Shown: positions 50,440 to 58,887, numbered from the stretch's first letter. The stretch: DNA of 64,000 nt from Candidatus Aminicenantota bacterium (GCA_026393895.1 JAPKZG010000096.1:1-64000), one strand, 5' to 3'. The notes: generated by a model not told the origin, from the sequence alone. Numbers and translations are program-made.

Positions 50440-51492
50440 TCAGTCTCGGAAGAGTTTTTTCTGGTTCGGGCCGGAGCGGCCATGCCCGGGATGGGGGATG
50501 CCGAGATGATCATAGGCCTTCCGGGTCAGTTTCCGGCCGCGGATCGTCCGTTCGAGGAAGCCGATGCGCATCAGAAAGGGCTCGTAGATGGACTCGATGG
50601 TGTCCTTCTCCTCGTCGATGGCTGCGGCGATGGTCGAAATCCCGACCGGGCCGCCGCCGAAGTTGTCGATGATCATGTGGAGGATTTTCCGGTCGACGTC
50701 GTCCAGGCCCAGGGCATCGACTTCCATCAGGTCGAGGGCTTCGTCGGCCGCGGCCGCGGTGATCACGCCCTTGCCCTTGACGTCGACGTGGTCCCGGACC
50801 CGCCGGAGCAAGCGGTTGGCCCCGCGCGGTGTGCCCCGGGCCCGTTTGGCGATCTGTTCGGCGCCCTTGTCCTCGAGCTTGACCTTGAGGAGAACGGCCG
50901 CTCGGAGCAATATCTTCTTGATGTCGGCGTCTTTGTAGTAATCGAGGCGGTGGATGATCCCGAACCGGCCGCGCAGCGGGGCGGTGATTTTCCCGGCCCG
51001 CGTCGTCGCCCCGACCAGGGTGAACTTTTTTAGCATGAGCTTGTGGCTTCGGGCCGCGGGGCCCTGGCCGATCACGATGTCCAGGCTGAAATCCTCCATG
51101 GCCGAGTACAGAATCTCCTCAATGCTTGGGTGGAGGCGGTGGATTTCGTCGATGAACAGGACTTCCTTGCTCTGCATGTTCGAGAGGATGGCCGAAAGGT
51201 CTCCGGCCCGCTCTATCACCGGCCCCGCCGTGGGCTTAAGGCCGACTCCGAGCTCCTTGGAGAGCAGGTAGGCCAGGATTGTCTTTCCCAGCCCCGGCGG
51301 GCCGTACAAAAGAACGTGATCCAGGTGCTCGCCGCGCTTTTTCGCCGCCTCGATATAGACCTTCAGGTTGGCCTTGATATTTTCCTGGCCGATGAACTCG
51401 GCGAAACTCCGCGGCCGTAAGCTATCCTCGAAAAGCAGGTCCTCCTTGGTCCGGACGGGGTTGAGGACGGCGGAAGTGGCGAGGGGCGGCAT
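50440..51492 (-). CDS. ruvB: Holliday junction branch migration helicase RuvB
   Basis: LRPRSFAEFIGQENIKANLKVYIEAAKKRGEHLDHVLLYGPPGLGKT. Confidence 0.97.
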   Translation of the reverse strand: MPPLATSAVLNPVRTKEDLLFEDSLRPRSFAEFIGQENIKANLKVYIEAAKKRGEHLDHVLLYGPPGLGKTILAYLLSKELGVGLKPTAGPVIERAGDLSAILSNMQSKEVLFIDEIHRLHPSIEEILYSAMEDFSLDIVIGQGPAARSHKLMLKKFTLVGATTRAGKITAPLRGRFGIIHRLDYYKDADIKKILLRAAVLLKVKLEDKGAEQIAKRARGTPRGANRLLRRVRDHVDVKGKGVITAAAADEALDLMEVDALGLDDVDRKILHMIIDNFGGGPVGISTIAAAIDEEKDTIESIYEPFLMRIGFLERTIRGRKLTRKAYDHLGIPHPGHGRSGPNQKKLFRD

Positions 51493-51493
51493 G

Positions 51494-52078
51494 TCAGACC
51501 TTGGAGAGCGCCTTCAGGCAGGCGCGGAGTTGGCGTTCAAAATCCTCGCCTTTTTGGGACTTGATGATTTCGTCGACGACGGGCTCGATCTCCTTGCGGC
51601 GGAAGCCCATGTTGAGCAGGGCCGAGACGAGGTCCTCGGTCTCCTTCGAACTTTGAGCTTTGAGGACCTTTTCCTTTTTGTCGATTTTGTCGGCCAGCTC
51701 CATCGCGATCCGGAGGGCCGTCTTCTTGCCGATCCCGGGCACCATCGCGATCCGGGCGACGTCGCTTGTCCGGACGGCCTCGGCCAGCGTTTCCGTGTCC
51801 ATCCCCGAAAGGACGGCGATGGCCAGCTTCGGCCCGATCCCGGAGATCGAGATGAGCTTGAGGAAGAGTTCTTTTTCGTCGAGCGTTAGAAAGCCGAAAA
51901 GCGAAAGCGCATTGTCCGTGAGGTGGGTGTGGATGAACAGCTCGACGCGCTCGCCCTCCTCGCCGACCTTGAAGAACGTGGAAAGGGGGATGGCCGCCGC
52001 GTACCCGACGCCGCCGCAATCGACGACGATTTGGGCCGGGGATTTCTTGAGGATGACGCCTTTCAGATGCGCGATCAT
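51494..52078 (-). CDS. ruvA: Holliday junction helicase subunit RuvA
   Basis: MIAHLKGVILKKSPAQIVVDCGGVGYAAAIPLSTF...ISGIGPKLAIAVLS. Confidence 0.95.
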   Translation of the reverse strand: MIAHLKGVILKKSPAQIVVDCGGVGYAAAIPLSTFFKVGEEGERVELFIHTHLTDNALSLFGFLTLDEKELFLKLISISGIGPKLAIAVLSGMDTETLAEAVRTSDVARIAMVPGIGKKTALRIAMELADKIDKKEKVLKAQSSKETEDLVSALLNMGFRRKEIEPVVDEIIKSQKGEDFERQLRACLKALSKV

Positions 52079-52118
52079 ATGCTCTGGATTGTAGACTAAA
52101 CGGCGGCCGAAATCAAAG

Positions 52119-52173
52119 AAATCAGGGACATGTTCGGAATTCGCTTCGAATTCCGTACGTGTACCCGATTTCT
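52119..52173. repeat. REP-like palindrome (GGAATTCG subtype)
   Basis: GAAATCaGGGacatgttCGGAATTCG-ctt-CGAATTCCGtacgtgtaCCCGATTTC. Confidence 0.85.
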
Positions 52174-52175
52174 TT

Positions 52176-52637
52176 TTATTTATTTTCGAGAACGTCCAAA
52201 TAAGAGGAAAGTTCGAGGGCCCGCTTGCGGACGATGTCGACCCGGTCGGCGGTCTTCATCAACCCGTACATCGTGCCGTCGAGCGGGTCATAGAGCGCGG
52301 CGAGCAGTTTGAATTCCTCGTCCCGGTGCTTCAACCAGGCGACCTGGGCGGCCTTAAGGGCCGGCCGGGAGTCCTCCGGGAGCTTGTTCATGAGTTCCTG
52401 GTACACCCGGTTAAGTTCGGCGTCCCATTTTCCATAAGCCGTCGCCAGGCAAGCGAGCTGCCCGGCGGTGGATTCGTCCTTGGCCGTGCATTCTTCCAAC
52501 CAGGCGTCGATCGGATGTTTGGCCGCGCCGGCCGCCACGTTCTCTTGTTCTTGGGGCGGGCCGGAAATAGCCGCCGTCCCGGCGGCGGCCAGGATAAGGG
52601 CCATGAGAATGATTGAACGGTATTGCGGTCGGCGCAT
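52176..52637 (-). CDS. Lysozyme-inhibitor LprI-like (DUF1311) secreted protein
   Basis: CLATAYGKWDAELNRVYQELMNKLPEDSRPALKAAQVAWLKHRDEE. Confidence 0.8.
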   Translation of the reverse strand: MRRPQYRSIILMALILAAAGTAAISGPPQEQENVAAGAAKHPIDAWLEECTAKDESTAGQLACLATAYGKWDAELNRVYQELMNKLPEDSRPALKAAQVAWLKHRDEEFKLLAALYDPLDGTMYGLMKTADRVDIVRKRALELSSYLDVLENK

Positions 52638-52643
52638 GGTTAT

Positions 52644-53117
52644 TTAAAAAACAAACCCGATTGTCGCGCCGACGGCCGCCGACTTGAATAAACCGTTGAA
52701 CGGCGTGAAAAGGAAAGCGCAGAGTCTCATGTCGGCGCCCTGGAAGCCCGCGTTGAGCTTCAGGGAAAAGTCGGAGGAAGGCGAGCCGTTGATATCGTTG
52801 CCCAGGAGGAACCACTTGGAAACGCCGGCCCCTGCGAAAAATTCCTTGAAATTGAAGTTCAGCATGACCGACGGGGCGAAAATGAAGGCTCCGAACTCGA
52901 AATTGTGGACCACGAAATAGCCTTCCGGACACAAGGTAAAGACGTTCCCCAGGGGGATGTCGATCGTCATGCCTCCCGTCCACAAGAACGGCTTGAAGGA
53001 GAACGACGAATCTGTGATGACACCGAAATTCAACGAGAGGTAATTCGCCTCGACTTTGGCCGGACCGACAAACGACACGGCGGCGATCAACAGAACCGCG
53101 ACCAGCGCTTTTTTCAT
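52644..53117 (-). CDS. Hypothetical secreted/outer-membrane protein
   Basis: Signal peptide MKKALVAVLLIAAVSFVGPAKVEA; beta pattern ending GFVF. Confidence 0.65.
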   Translation of the reverse strand: MKKALVAVLLIAAVSFVGPAKVEANYLSLNFGVITDSSFSFKPFLWTGGMTIDIPLGNVFTLCPEGYFVVHNFEFGAFIFAPSVMLNFNFKEFFAGAGVSKWFLLGNDINGSPSSDFSLKLNAGFQGADMRLCAFLFTPFNGLFKSAAVGATIGFVF

Positions 53118-53327
53118 GGGATTTCCTCCTTCCTTTGTTTGAGCCGCCAGCTGCGGCCCCTCGCTTCTTCAGTCATTATAACCGAAATCGGCCGCGAAAA
53201 GCCTCTCCAACCGGAAACATCGACCCGGTCCGGGACTTCCTACAAAAGCAGAAATAGCGGAATATCCCATGGCCGTGAGGGCCTCTCGGAAGACGCATAG
53301 CGAAGGGTCTGGCCCAAATCAGGGAAG

Positions 53328-53437
53328 CCCCTGTGCACGGGTGACGCGGAGATGCCCCAGCGCAGCGCCAGGGGTTCCCCACGGGGGGATGGGTGGCGCG
53401 AGCGGGGGCACTCCGCGGCAGGACCCGTGCGCGGGGG
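53328..53437. other. ~110-nt long imperfect hairpin
   Basis: CCCCTGTGCACGGGT-gac-GCGGAG-a-TGCCCC-..-GCGCCA...TGGCGC-..-GGGGGCA-CTCCGC-ggcagg-ACCCGTGCGCGGGGG. Confidence 0.75.
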
Positions 53438-53611
53438 AACCGATATTCCGTCCCGGCGGGTTTGACAGGGCCGGGTCGATGTGTTACCAAATACTCTTTC
53501 CATTTATCGACATCACCGCGCAATATGGTCCGGCCGCCCGAGCCCTCACGCCAAAGGCGGGGAGGATGGCAAGGCTCAGCGCACCGGTCCCGGCGCCAAG
53601 GAGAGAAATCG

Positions 53612-54700
53612 ATGGCGAAATTCGAAGGGCTCAAATGGTCGTCCAAGCAGATGCGTTACGGCCTGGCCGACAAGTCCTATGAACTGCTTCCAAGTGACGC
53701 GAAGATTGCGGCCTGTTCCCGGTCGACCAACTACGCGATTTTCCTTGCCTTCGAGGGGATCCGGTATTACTGCCGCAAGAATGCCTCCGGGAGCCTGGAG
53801 GTAGTTTTCCTGAACTGGGACAAGAACCTCGAGCGGTTCCGCCGGTCGATGCTCTTCAACATCGGCCGGGATTCCGCCCACCTTGTCCCCACGGCCGACG
53901 AGCTGGAGGACATCCTGGCCGACCGGTTCTTCCGCGAGCCGGAGATGCGCGGCTTGTTTGAGGAAATGGCCGCGATGGGCGTCCAGGGCTACCTCCGGCC
54001 ATTCACCGTCGACGAGGAACAGTCGATCGGCGTCACGTTCCCCAACCAACCGGCTATCCGGGCGCTGGCCTCGCGCTTCGACCAATACCTGGGCGAGCCG
54101 TTTACCGGCGTCGTCATCCCGCACCTTGTCCGGGCCGTCGGCGTCAACGGCACGGGTTGTCTAAAACTGGGTGTGAATTACGTCATGAGCGTTAAAGCCG
54201 TCGAAGCGGCCAAACAAATCGATCCGGCGGCCGCGGCGGCCTTGTTCCTTGACGATCAACTGCACCTGCCGATCGAGGAGAGGCATATCACCGAGTGGGA
54301 TTCGTCTTGCTGTTTGTTCGCCTTCCGCGACGGGACTGTGGTTAAAATCCCCGAAAGCCCCTTGATCCTGCCCTCGGTCACGATCCAAGGAATCTGTAAA
54401 ATCCTGACCTACCTGGGTGTGCGGGTCGAGGAGCGGCACTTGTCCTACGGCGAACTCGTCCGGAGATGCAAGGTCGGGGAACTCGTGACTATCTGCAGCA
54501 TCGGCACGGCCGGGATTCTCAACCGCTGCGCCAAACTCCTGTTGGTTGACGGTGACCGGAAGGTCATCGGGACGCACGTCCCGGACGAAAAGCACGCGCT
54601 TTACGCCAAAATGGCGGAGGCGCGGACATATTATTGGGACATCTATCGGGGCAAGGTCCCGCCGCTTGAGGGAATGAAGCTCTTCAAGTACGTAATTTAG
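53612..54700 (+). CDS. Divergent class IV (branched-chain) aminotransferase-like protein
   Basis: GTGCLKLGVNYVMSVKAVEAAKQ (K..NY), ERHITEWDSSCCLFAFRDGTVVKIPESPLILPSVTIQGI, VEERHLSYGEL. Confidence 0.8.
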   Translation: MAKFEGLKWSSKQMRYGLADKSYELLPSDAKIAACSRSTNYAIFLAFEGIRYYCRKNASGSLEVVFLNWDKNLERFRRSMLFNIGRDSAHLVPTADELEDILADRFFREPEMRGLFEEMAAMGVQGYLRPFTVDEEQSIGVTFPNQPAIRALASRFDQYLGEPFTGVVIPHLVRAVGVNGTGCLKLGVNYVMSVKAVEAAKQIDPAAAAALFLDDQLHLPIEERHITEWDSSCCLFAFRDGTVVKIPESPLILPSVTIQGICKILTYLGVRVEERHLSYGELVRRCKVGELVTICSIGTAGILNRCAKLLLVDGDRKVIGTHVPDEKHALYAKMAEARTYYWDIYRGKVPPLEGMKLFKYVI

Positions 54701-54714
54701 CTCTTCAAGTACGT
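54678..54714 (+). repeat. 21-bp tandem duplication at the end of the aminotransferase gene
   Basis: AGCTCTTCAAGTACGTaatttAGCTCTTCAAGTACGTgctgtaa. Confidence 0.9.
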
Positions 54715-54723
54715 GCTGTAAGC

Positions 54724-54843
54724 GAAATCGGGGACAGGCGAGGAAATGAGGGACATGACCCGATTTTCTTAAATCGGGATCGTGTCCCCCATTTCTTTGC
54801 CCTTCATGGTAATTAGGGTAATTGGTATTGTGTCCCCGAATTA
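54724..54843. repeat. REP-like elements (two subtypes adjoining)
   Basis: gaaatcggggacaggcg...gacccgattttcttaaatcgggatcgtgtccccc...ggtaattggtattgtgtccccgaatt. Confidence 0.75.
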
Positions 54844-56607
54844 ATATCTCCAGCTCTTCAAATCCGCCCCGAGCGGCGCGGTCTTGAGCAACCGCTCGAT
54901 CGCCCGGGGAATGTACATCTGGTGATAGCGCAGGCGCGAATACGCGTTCGCCCGGGTCGAATCCCCGTTCCAGCAATGCTCGGCCCGGTCGCCGTATTTC
55001 ACTTCGCCCGCGTAATACGGGTCCTTCGTGCTCTCCAGGAACGCCTCCATCAAGTAGACGGCGTTGTTTAAATAGAAGTTATCCATGTCGCCGACATAGA
55101 TGTTGATTTTTCCCTGGAGCTTGGGGCCGAGGGTTTTCCAGTCGCGCTGGAGGATGTAACCGAGGTCGTAATTCTCTTTCCAGTAGGCCGCCACCTTCGG
55201 GTCGATGACGCCCGTGAGCTTGTCCCAGATCGGCTTGGGGTATCCGTCCGCTCCGACAGGGCCGAACACGGCCTGCCAGATGTCCCACTGGTCGCCCGAC
55301 CGGCCGTGGGTGGCGATGGCCAGCTCCCGGTGGTTTCCCTGCTCGAGCGTCGTCGCGACCTCGCCCAGGTAATTGCGCGTGCCCGGCCGCGGCGTTTTCT
55401 TCCACGGGCCGTCGACGTAATAGGCGTTTTTGTGGTCGTAGATGTTGACGACCGTGTAGGCCCGGAAATCGATCGGGTCGGGGCAGGCGGCGTAGCATCC
55501 GTTGAAGTCGTCCGGGTAGAAGACCTGGGCGGCCAGCGCCTCCCAGCCCCCGGTCGAGCCGCCGTACATGAACCGGGCCCAGCCCGCGCCGAGCCCCCGG
55601 AATTTCTTCTCGATGTAGGGGATCAATTCCTTGACGATGGCGTCGCCATAGGGGCCGAGGTTGGCCGAATTGACCGCGTAGGAATCGTCGTAATAGGGAT
55701 TGGCGTGCTGGATTTCGATCACGATCACCCGCGGGAAATCCGGCCCGGTCCAATCTTTGTATAGTTGGTAGGCATACTCCTGCTGGATCCTGTTGTAGCC
55801 GGCCAGGTGAAACCGGTCGCTGTAATCCGGCTTAAGGTCAGGATCGGGGGGCGTTTCACGGAAACCGCCGAACGTGTATGGGAAATGCCCATGTTCGACG
55901 ATGAGGGGATATCGGGCGTTGGGATGTTCGTCGAATCCCTCAGGCAAAAGGACGCAGGCCCCGATTTCCGTCGGCCTCCCCCAGAACTTCGTCAGCAGTT
56001 CGCTTTGGATTTTGACGTGCTTGATGTATTTCGTGTCGGCCGGGGGAGGGATCGGCGGGATTTCCTTGTCGAGGGAAATTTCGATGGCCGGCGATTCGCC
56101 CGCGGGGATCGTGATCTTTTTCGGCTCGCTGTACAAATTCCCCGGCTTCTCGTTCCAGATCTGTCCCTCGCCTTTATCGGGCGGGAGTTTCACCGTAAAA
56201 CCGTCCGACCGGACGAAGGTTTCATACCGGTTGAGAAGCGCCTGGACGTAGTATTCACCCGGCGGGAGTTCGGATAAGCTCGGGATCGGGTAGCCGAAGG
56301 CCGACGCGTCGACCACGGCTTCCGCCCCCGGCGCGAGATTGTCCACGTCGATCCCGAATATCAACTGGGTCGTCGCCCCGTCGTTGATCTGGAAGCGTGG
56401 CTCGGCCGATGCGTCATTTGAAAGCAGGAGCAAGACCCGGCCGTCCAGCGGCTGGGCCGACCGCTCCGCGGGAAACGAGACGGCGAATTTCGGCGATGCG
56501 GCCGCCGAGGATTTCGAGCCGATGTTGCCGGCGGCGCCGATAAAAACAAGAACGGCGGCTGCCGAAACCAAGATTCCTGTGGCGAGAATAAACCGACGTT
56601 GACGCAT
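54841..56607 (-). CDS. Secreted alpha/beta-hydrolase esterase
   Basis: N-term TM; YPLIVEHGHFPYTFGG; MYGGSTGGWEALAAQVFYPDDFNGCYAACPDP. Confidence 0.82.
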   Translation of the reverse strand: MRQRRFILATGILVSAAAVLVFIGAAGNIGSKSSAAASPKFAVSFPAERSAQPLDGRVLLLLSNDASAEPRFQINDGATTQLIFGIDVDNLAPGAEAVVDASAFGYPIPSLSELPPGEYYVQALLNRYETFVRSDGFTVKLPPDKGEGQIWNEKPGNLYSEPKKITIPAGESPAIEISLDKEIPPIPPPADTKYIKHVKIQSELLTKFWGRPTEIGACVLLPEGFDEHPNARYPLIVEHGHFPYTFGGFRETPPDPDLKPDYSDRFHLAGYNRIQQEYAYQLYKDWTGPDFPRVIVIEIQHANPYYDDSYAVNSANLGPYGDAIVKELIPYIEKKFRGLGAGWARFMYGGSTGGWEALAAQVFYPDDFNGCYAACPDPIDFRAYTVVNIYDHKNAYYVDGPWKKTPRPGTRNYLGEVATTLEQGNHRELAIATHGRSGDQWDIWQAVFGPVGADGYPKPIWDKLTGVIDPKVAAYWKENYDLGYILQRDWKTLGPKLQGKINIYVGDMDNFYLNNAVYLMEAFLESTKDPYYAGEVKYGDRAEHCWNGDSTRANAYSRLRYHQMYIPRAIERLLKTAPLGADLKSWRY

Positions 56608-56619
56608 TTTTTACCTCCT

Positions 56620-56694
56620 GAAATCGGGGACATGTTCGGAATTCGCCTCGAATTCCGTAGTGCCGCCCCCCTTAGGGGCCGTGTCGCCGATTTC
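56620..56694. repeat. REP-like palindrome (GGAATTCG subtype with extra GC arm)
   Basis: GAAATCGGGGACatgttCGGAATTCGcctCGAATTCCGtagtgccgCCCCccttaGGGGccGTGTCgCCGATTTC. Confidence 0.85.
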
Positions 56695-56846
56695 TACTTT
56701 TCCGAGCAGCTATGAATCCAATACCCCGGCATCCGGCTGAACATCGGGTGGTCCGTGCAATTTTTATCATCCTTCTGCCGGGCCCAGCCGGCGGCCGCTA
56801 GTCCGACGATCAGCAGGCCCAGGATGATGACATAGGACTTCTTCAT
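56694..56846 (-). CDS. Truncated N-terminal fragment resembling OmpA-family proteins
   Basis: MKKSYVIILGLLIVGLAAAGWARQKDDKNCTDHPMFSRMPGYWIHSCSEK*; stops at the REP-like element edge. Confidence 0.5.
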   Translation of the reverse strand: MKKSYVIILGLLIVGLAAAGWARQKDDKNCTDHPMFSRMPGYWIHSCSEK

Positions 56847-56911
56847 GAATGCACTCTCCAAAAATAGATGTCCTAGTATACCGCGATTCAAGAGAGGCGG
56901 CTAAAAATATC

Positions 56912-56939
56912 TTGACAAAACTGTTTATTGTCTTATAAT
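56912..56939 (+). promoter_or_regulatory. Consensus sigma70 promoter
   Basis: TTGACA-16 nt-TATAAT, 36 nt before the NTase start. Confidence 0.85.
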
Positions 56940-56969
56940 AAGCATATTAAATACTAATAATAAGCATAT
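56935..56969 (+). promoter_or_regulatory. Direct-repeat operator candidate
   Basis: ATAATAAGCATAT at 56935 and 56957 (22-bp spacing), overlapping the -10 and start region. Confidence 0.65.
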
Positions 56970-56975
56970 ATAAGT

Positions 56976-57596
56976 ATGAAAAAACCAAGAAACAACTTGG
57001 AAAGAGCCGATCAGGTCTATCGCGTCTTTGATCTTTTGGGCGTCCTCCTGAGCCAAAGAACTTCCGATCATATCTCTTTGGTCGTTTGCGGAGGATCGGC
57101 GCTGATTTCTTTAGGGCTCGTTTCGCGTGCGACGAAGGACGTCGACGTGGTTGCTCTCCTTGACCGCGGGACGCTTGTTTCCGCGGAGACGATGTCTCCG
57201 GTCCTGATCGAATCGGCCCATCTTGTTTCCCTCGAATTGGGGCTTCCGGAAGATTGGCTGAATTCCGGTCCGACCTCGATTCTCAACGAAAACCTGCCGA
57301 ATCAGGGATTTCCCGTCGGCTTTCAAGATCGGTTAACGCGTCGCGATTTTGGCCCCGTCCTGAGTGTTTATTTTATCAGCCGCTACGACCAGATTCATTT
57401 CAAGCTTTATGCGGCCGCCGATCAAGGCGGTCCAAGTTCCCATTTGATCGATCTTGTCGGCTTGAAACCGTCGGATGACGAACTCCTGGCCGCCGTGGCC
57501 TGGGCGAGACTTCACGATGTGTCGCCGGCATTTCTCGAAACCGTACGGTCGATGCTGGACGCGATGGAGAGACGCCATGTCCTTGCCAGGCTTTAA
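56976..57596 (+). CDS. Nucleotidyltransferase-fold protein (AbiEii/MNT/DUF6036-like), putative toxin
   Basis: VVCGGSALISLGLVSRATKDVDVVAL (GGSA..LGL..R.TxDVD). Confidence 0.8.
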   Translation: MKKPRNNLERADQVYRVFDLLGVLLSQRTSDHISLVVCGGSALISLGLVSRATKDVDVVALLDRGTLVSAETMSPVLIESAHLVSLELGLPEDWLNSGPTSILNENLPNQGFPVGFQDRLTRRDFGPVLSVYFISRYDQIHFKLYAAADQGGPSSHLIDLVGLKPSDDELLAAVAWARLHDVSPAFLETVRSMLDAMERRHVLARL

Positions 57597-58599
57597 AGAA
57601 ACATTCCTACAAAATACGTTGGACCTTCTCTGGGGACAATGGTGCGTCCTTGGAGTCGCCGGACACTCAAAAAAAGCGGGAGCTTATTGTATCGATCCTG
57701 AAGCCCTCCTTCTCGCGACGTGTCGTTTCGGCCGTTTTGACCCGCGTTTATTCGACGGTATGCTCGAATGGCTGACCAGGCATGAAGAATTCCTTAGCTT
57801 GTTGAGAGTTAATACACTCCTGAAAAAAGGATTTGATGAAAGCGCGCAGGTCATGCGTCCCGTCGCCGCCTTCCTCGAGGAGGAATATAAAAAGCATCGA
57901 TGGAGCAAGCTCGTAGGGGAATTACCGGGGATCTCGAAGCCGGAACCGCTTTTTTTCTATGCGAACGGTTTGCCCGTCGAGATCTTCGGCCGGCAAGATG
58001 CTCGTTTTCTTTCGTATGGATTATCAAGAGGCCGCGTCGAGAACAAAGGCCATATCGGGCCTTTTCAGATGAATCATCCCGGATCGCTGCGGCTCCGTCT
58101 TCGCGCCTTGATGGGTGTTTCAAGTCGAACGGACGTTTTAGTCTATTTGATGATGTTCAAGACCGGCGGCCACCCTTCGCTCATCGCAAAAGAGCTCGAC
58201 TATACGCAACGAGGGATCCATCAAGCGCTGGTTTCCATGAGCTTGTCCGGATGGGTCTTGAGAAACGAGAGACCGAGGGAAGTCGTCTATACGGTCGCCG
58301 ACTCCCTTAGGGAGACATTCATTTCGTCACTCAAGCAGAACCCGAAGTGGGTGACGTGGAGCAGGTTTTTTCAAGCTCTTGAAATATTCTGGAAGATTTT
58401 GGAAAAAGCCTCGCCGGACCGATTGCCCGTTGAAGGTCGGTCCGCCGAACTTCGCGGCGCGATGCAGAAGGCATCAAATTTATTGAGTCTTCTCGGATTC
58501 TCCGGGTATTTTCAGGAATGCCAGCAAAAAACGGGAGCGGAATATATTGATTCGCTGGCCGTGGCCTGGGGACATCTGTTCGCTTTGTTGAATGAGTAA
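57577..58599 (+). CDS. ~340-aa protein with central winged-helix DNA-binding segment; partner of the NTase
   Basis: 20-bp overlap with the NTase; VLVYLMMFKTGGHPSLIAKELDYTQRGIHQALVSMSLSGWVLRNERPREVVYTV. Confidence 0.75.
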   Translation: MSLPGFKETFLQNTLDLLWGQWCVLGVAGHSKKAGAYCIDPEALLLATCRFGRFDPRLFDGMLEWLTRHEEFLSLLRVNTLLKKGFDESAQVMRPVAAFLEEEYKKHRWSKLVGELPGISKPEPLFFYANGLPVEIFGRQDARFLSYGLSRGRVENKGHIGPFQMNHPGSLRLRLRALMGVSSRTDVLVYLMMFKTGGHPSLIAKELDYTQRGIHQALVSMSLSGWVLRNERPREVVYTVADSLRETFISSLKQNPKWVTWSRFFQALEIFWKILEKASPDRLPVEGRSAELRGAMQKASNLLSLLGFSGYFQECQQKTGAEYIDSLAVAWGHLFALLNE

Positions 58600-58730
58600 A
58601 AAACGCCGGTGCTGCCGATTTGCCTCTAAACAAAGCGTTATCTTCACGTTAATATTGAATAATTCAGACCGGAGTGATAATCTTCGGGCATGTCGGTTGT
58701 GGGGAATCTGAATAATCACGGATATATCGC

Positions 58731-58868
58731 ATGAGCCTTAACGAAGCCGATACCCCGGCAAAGCTCATCGATCCGGCTATTCATAAACGTGGATGGACCG
58801 ATGATCTTATTCGGTATGAATTCTACTTTGAGAAAATGATTTTGGACTATTTTATTGTATGGGAATAA
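58731..58868 (+). pseudogene. Type I restriction HsdR N-terminal remnant (45 aa)
   Basis: [45 protein letters not shown]; resembles HsdR starts such as NEADTRAKLIDPxLxxxGW. Confidence 0.65.
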
Positions 58869-58887
58869 CCCTAATAGAGTGGAAACC

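Noticed and set aside
53328-53437. SRP RNA, RNase P RNA or T-box leader
   Set aside because: No GGAAGCAGCC-like SRP tip, no RNase P CR I/CR V motifs, no TGGNACCGCG T-box bulge seen by eye.
53240-53682. ORFs across the 110-nt hairpin (53240-53503 -, 53269-53682 +)
   Set aside because: Translations are low-complexity readings of the inverted repeat; region better explained as structured non-coding DNA.
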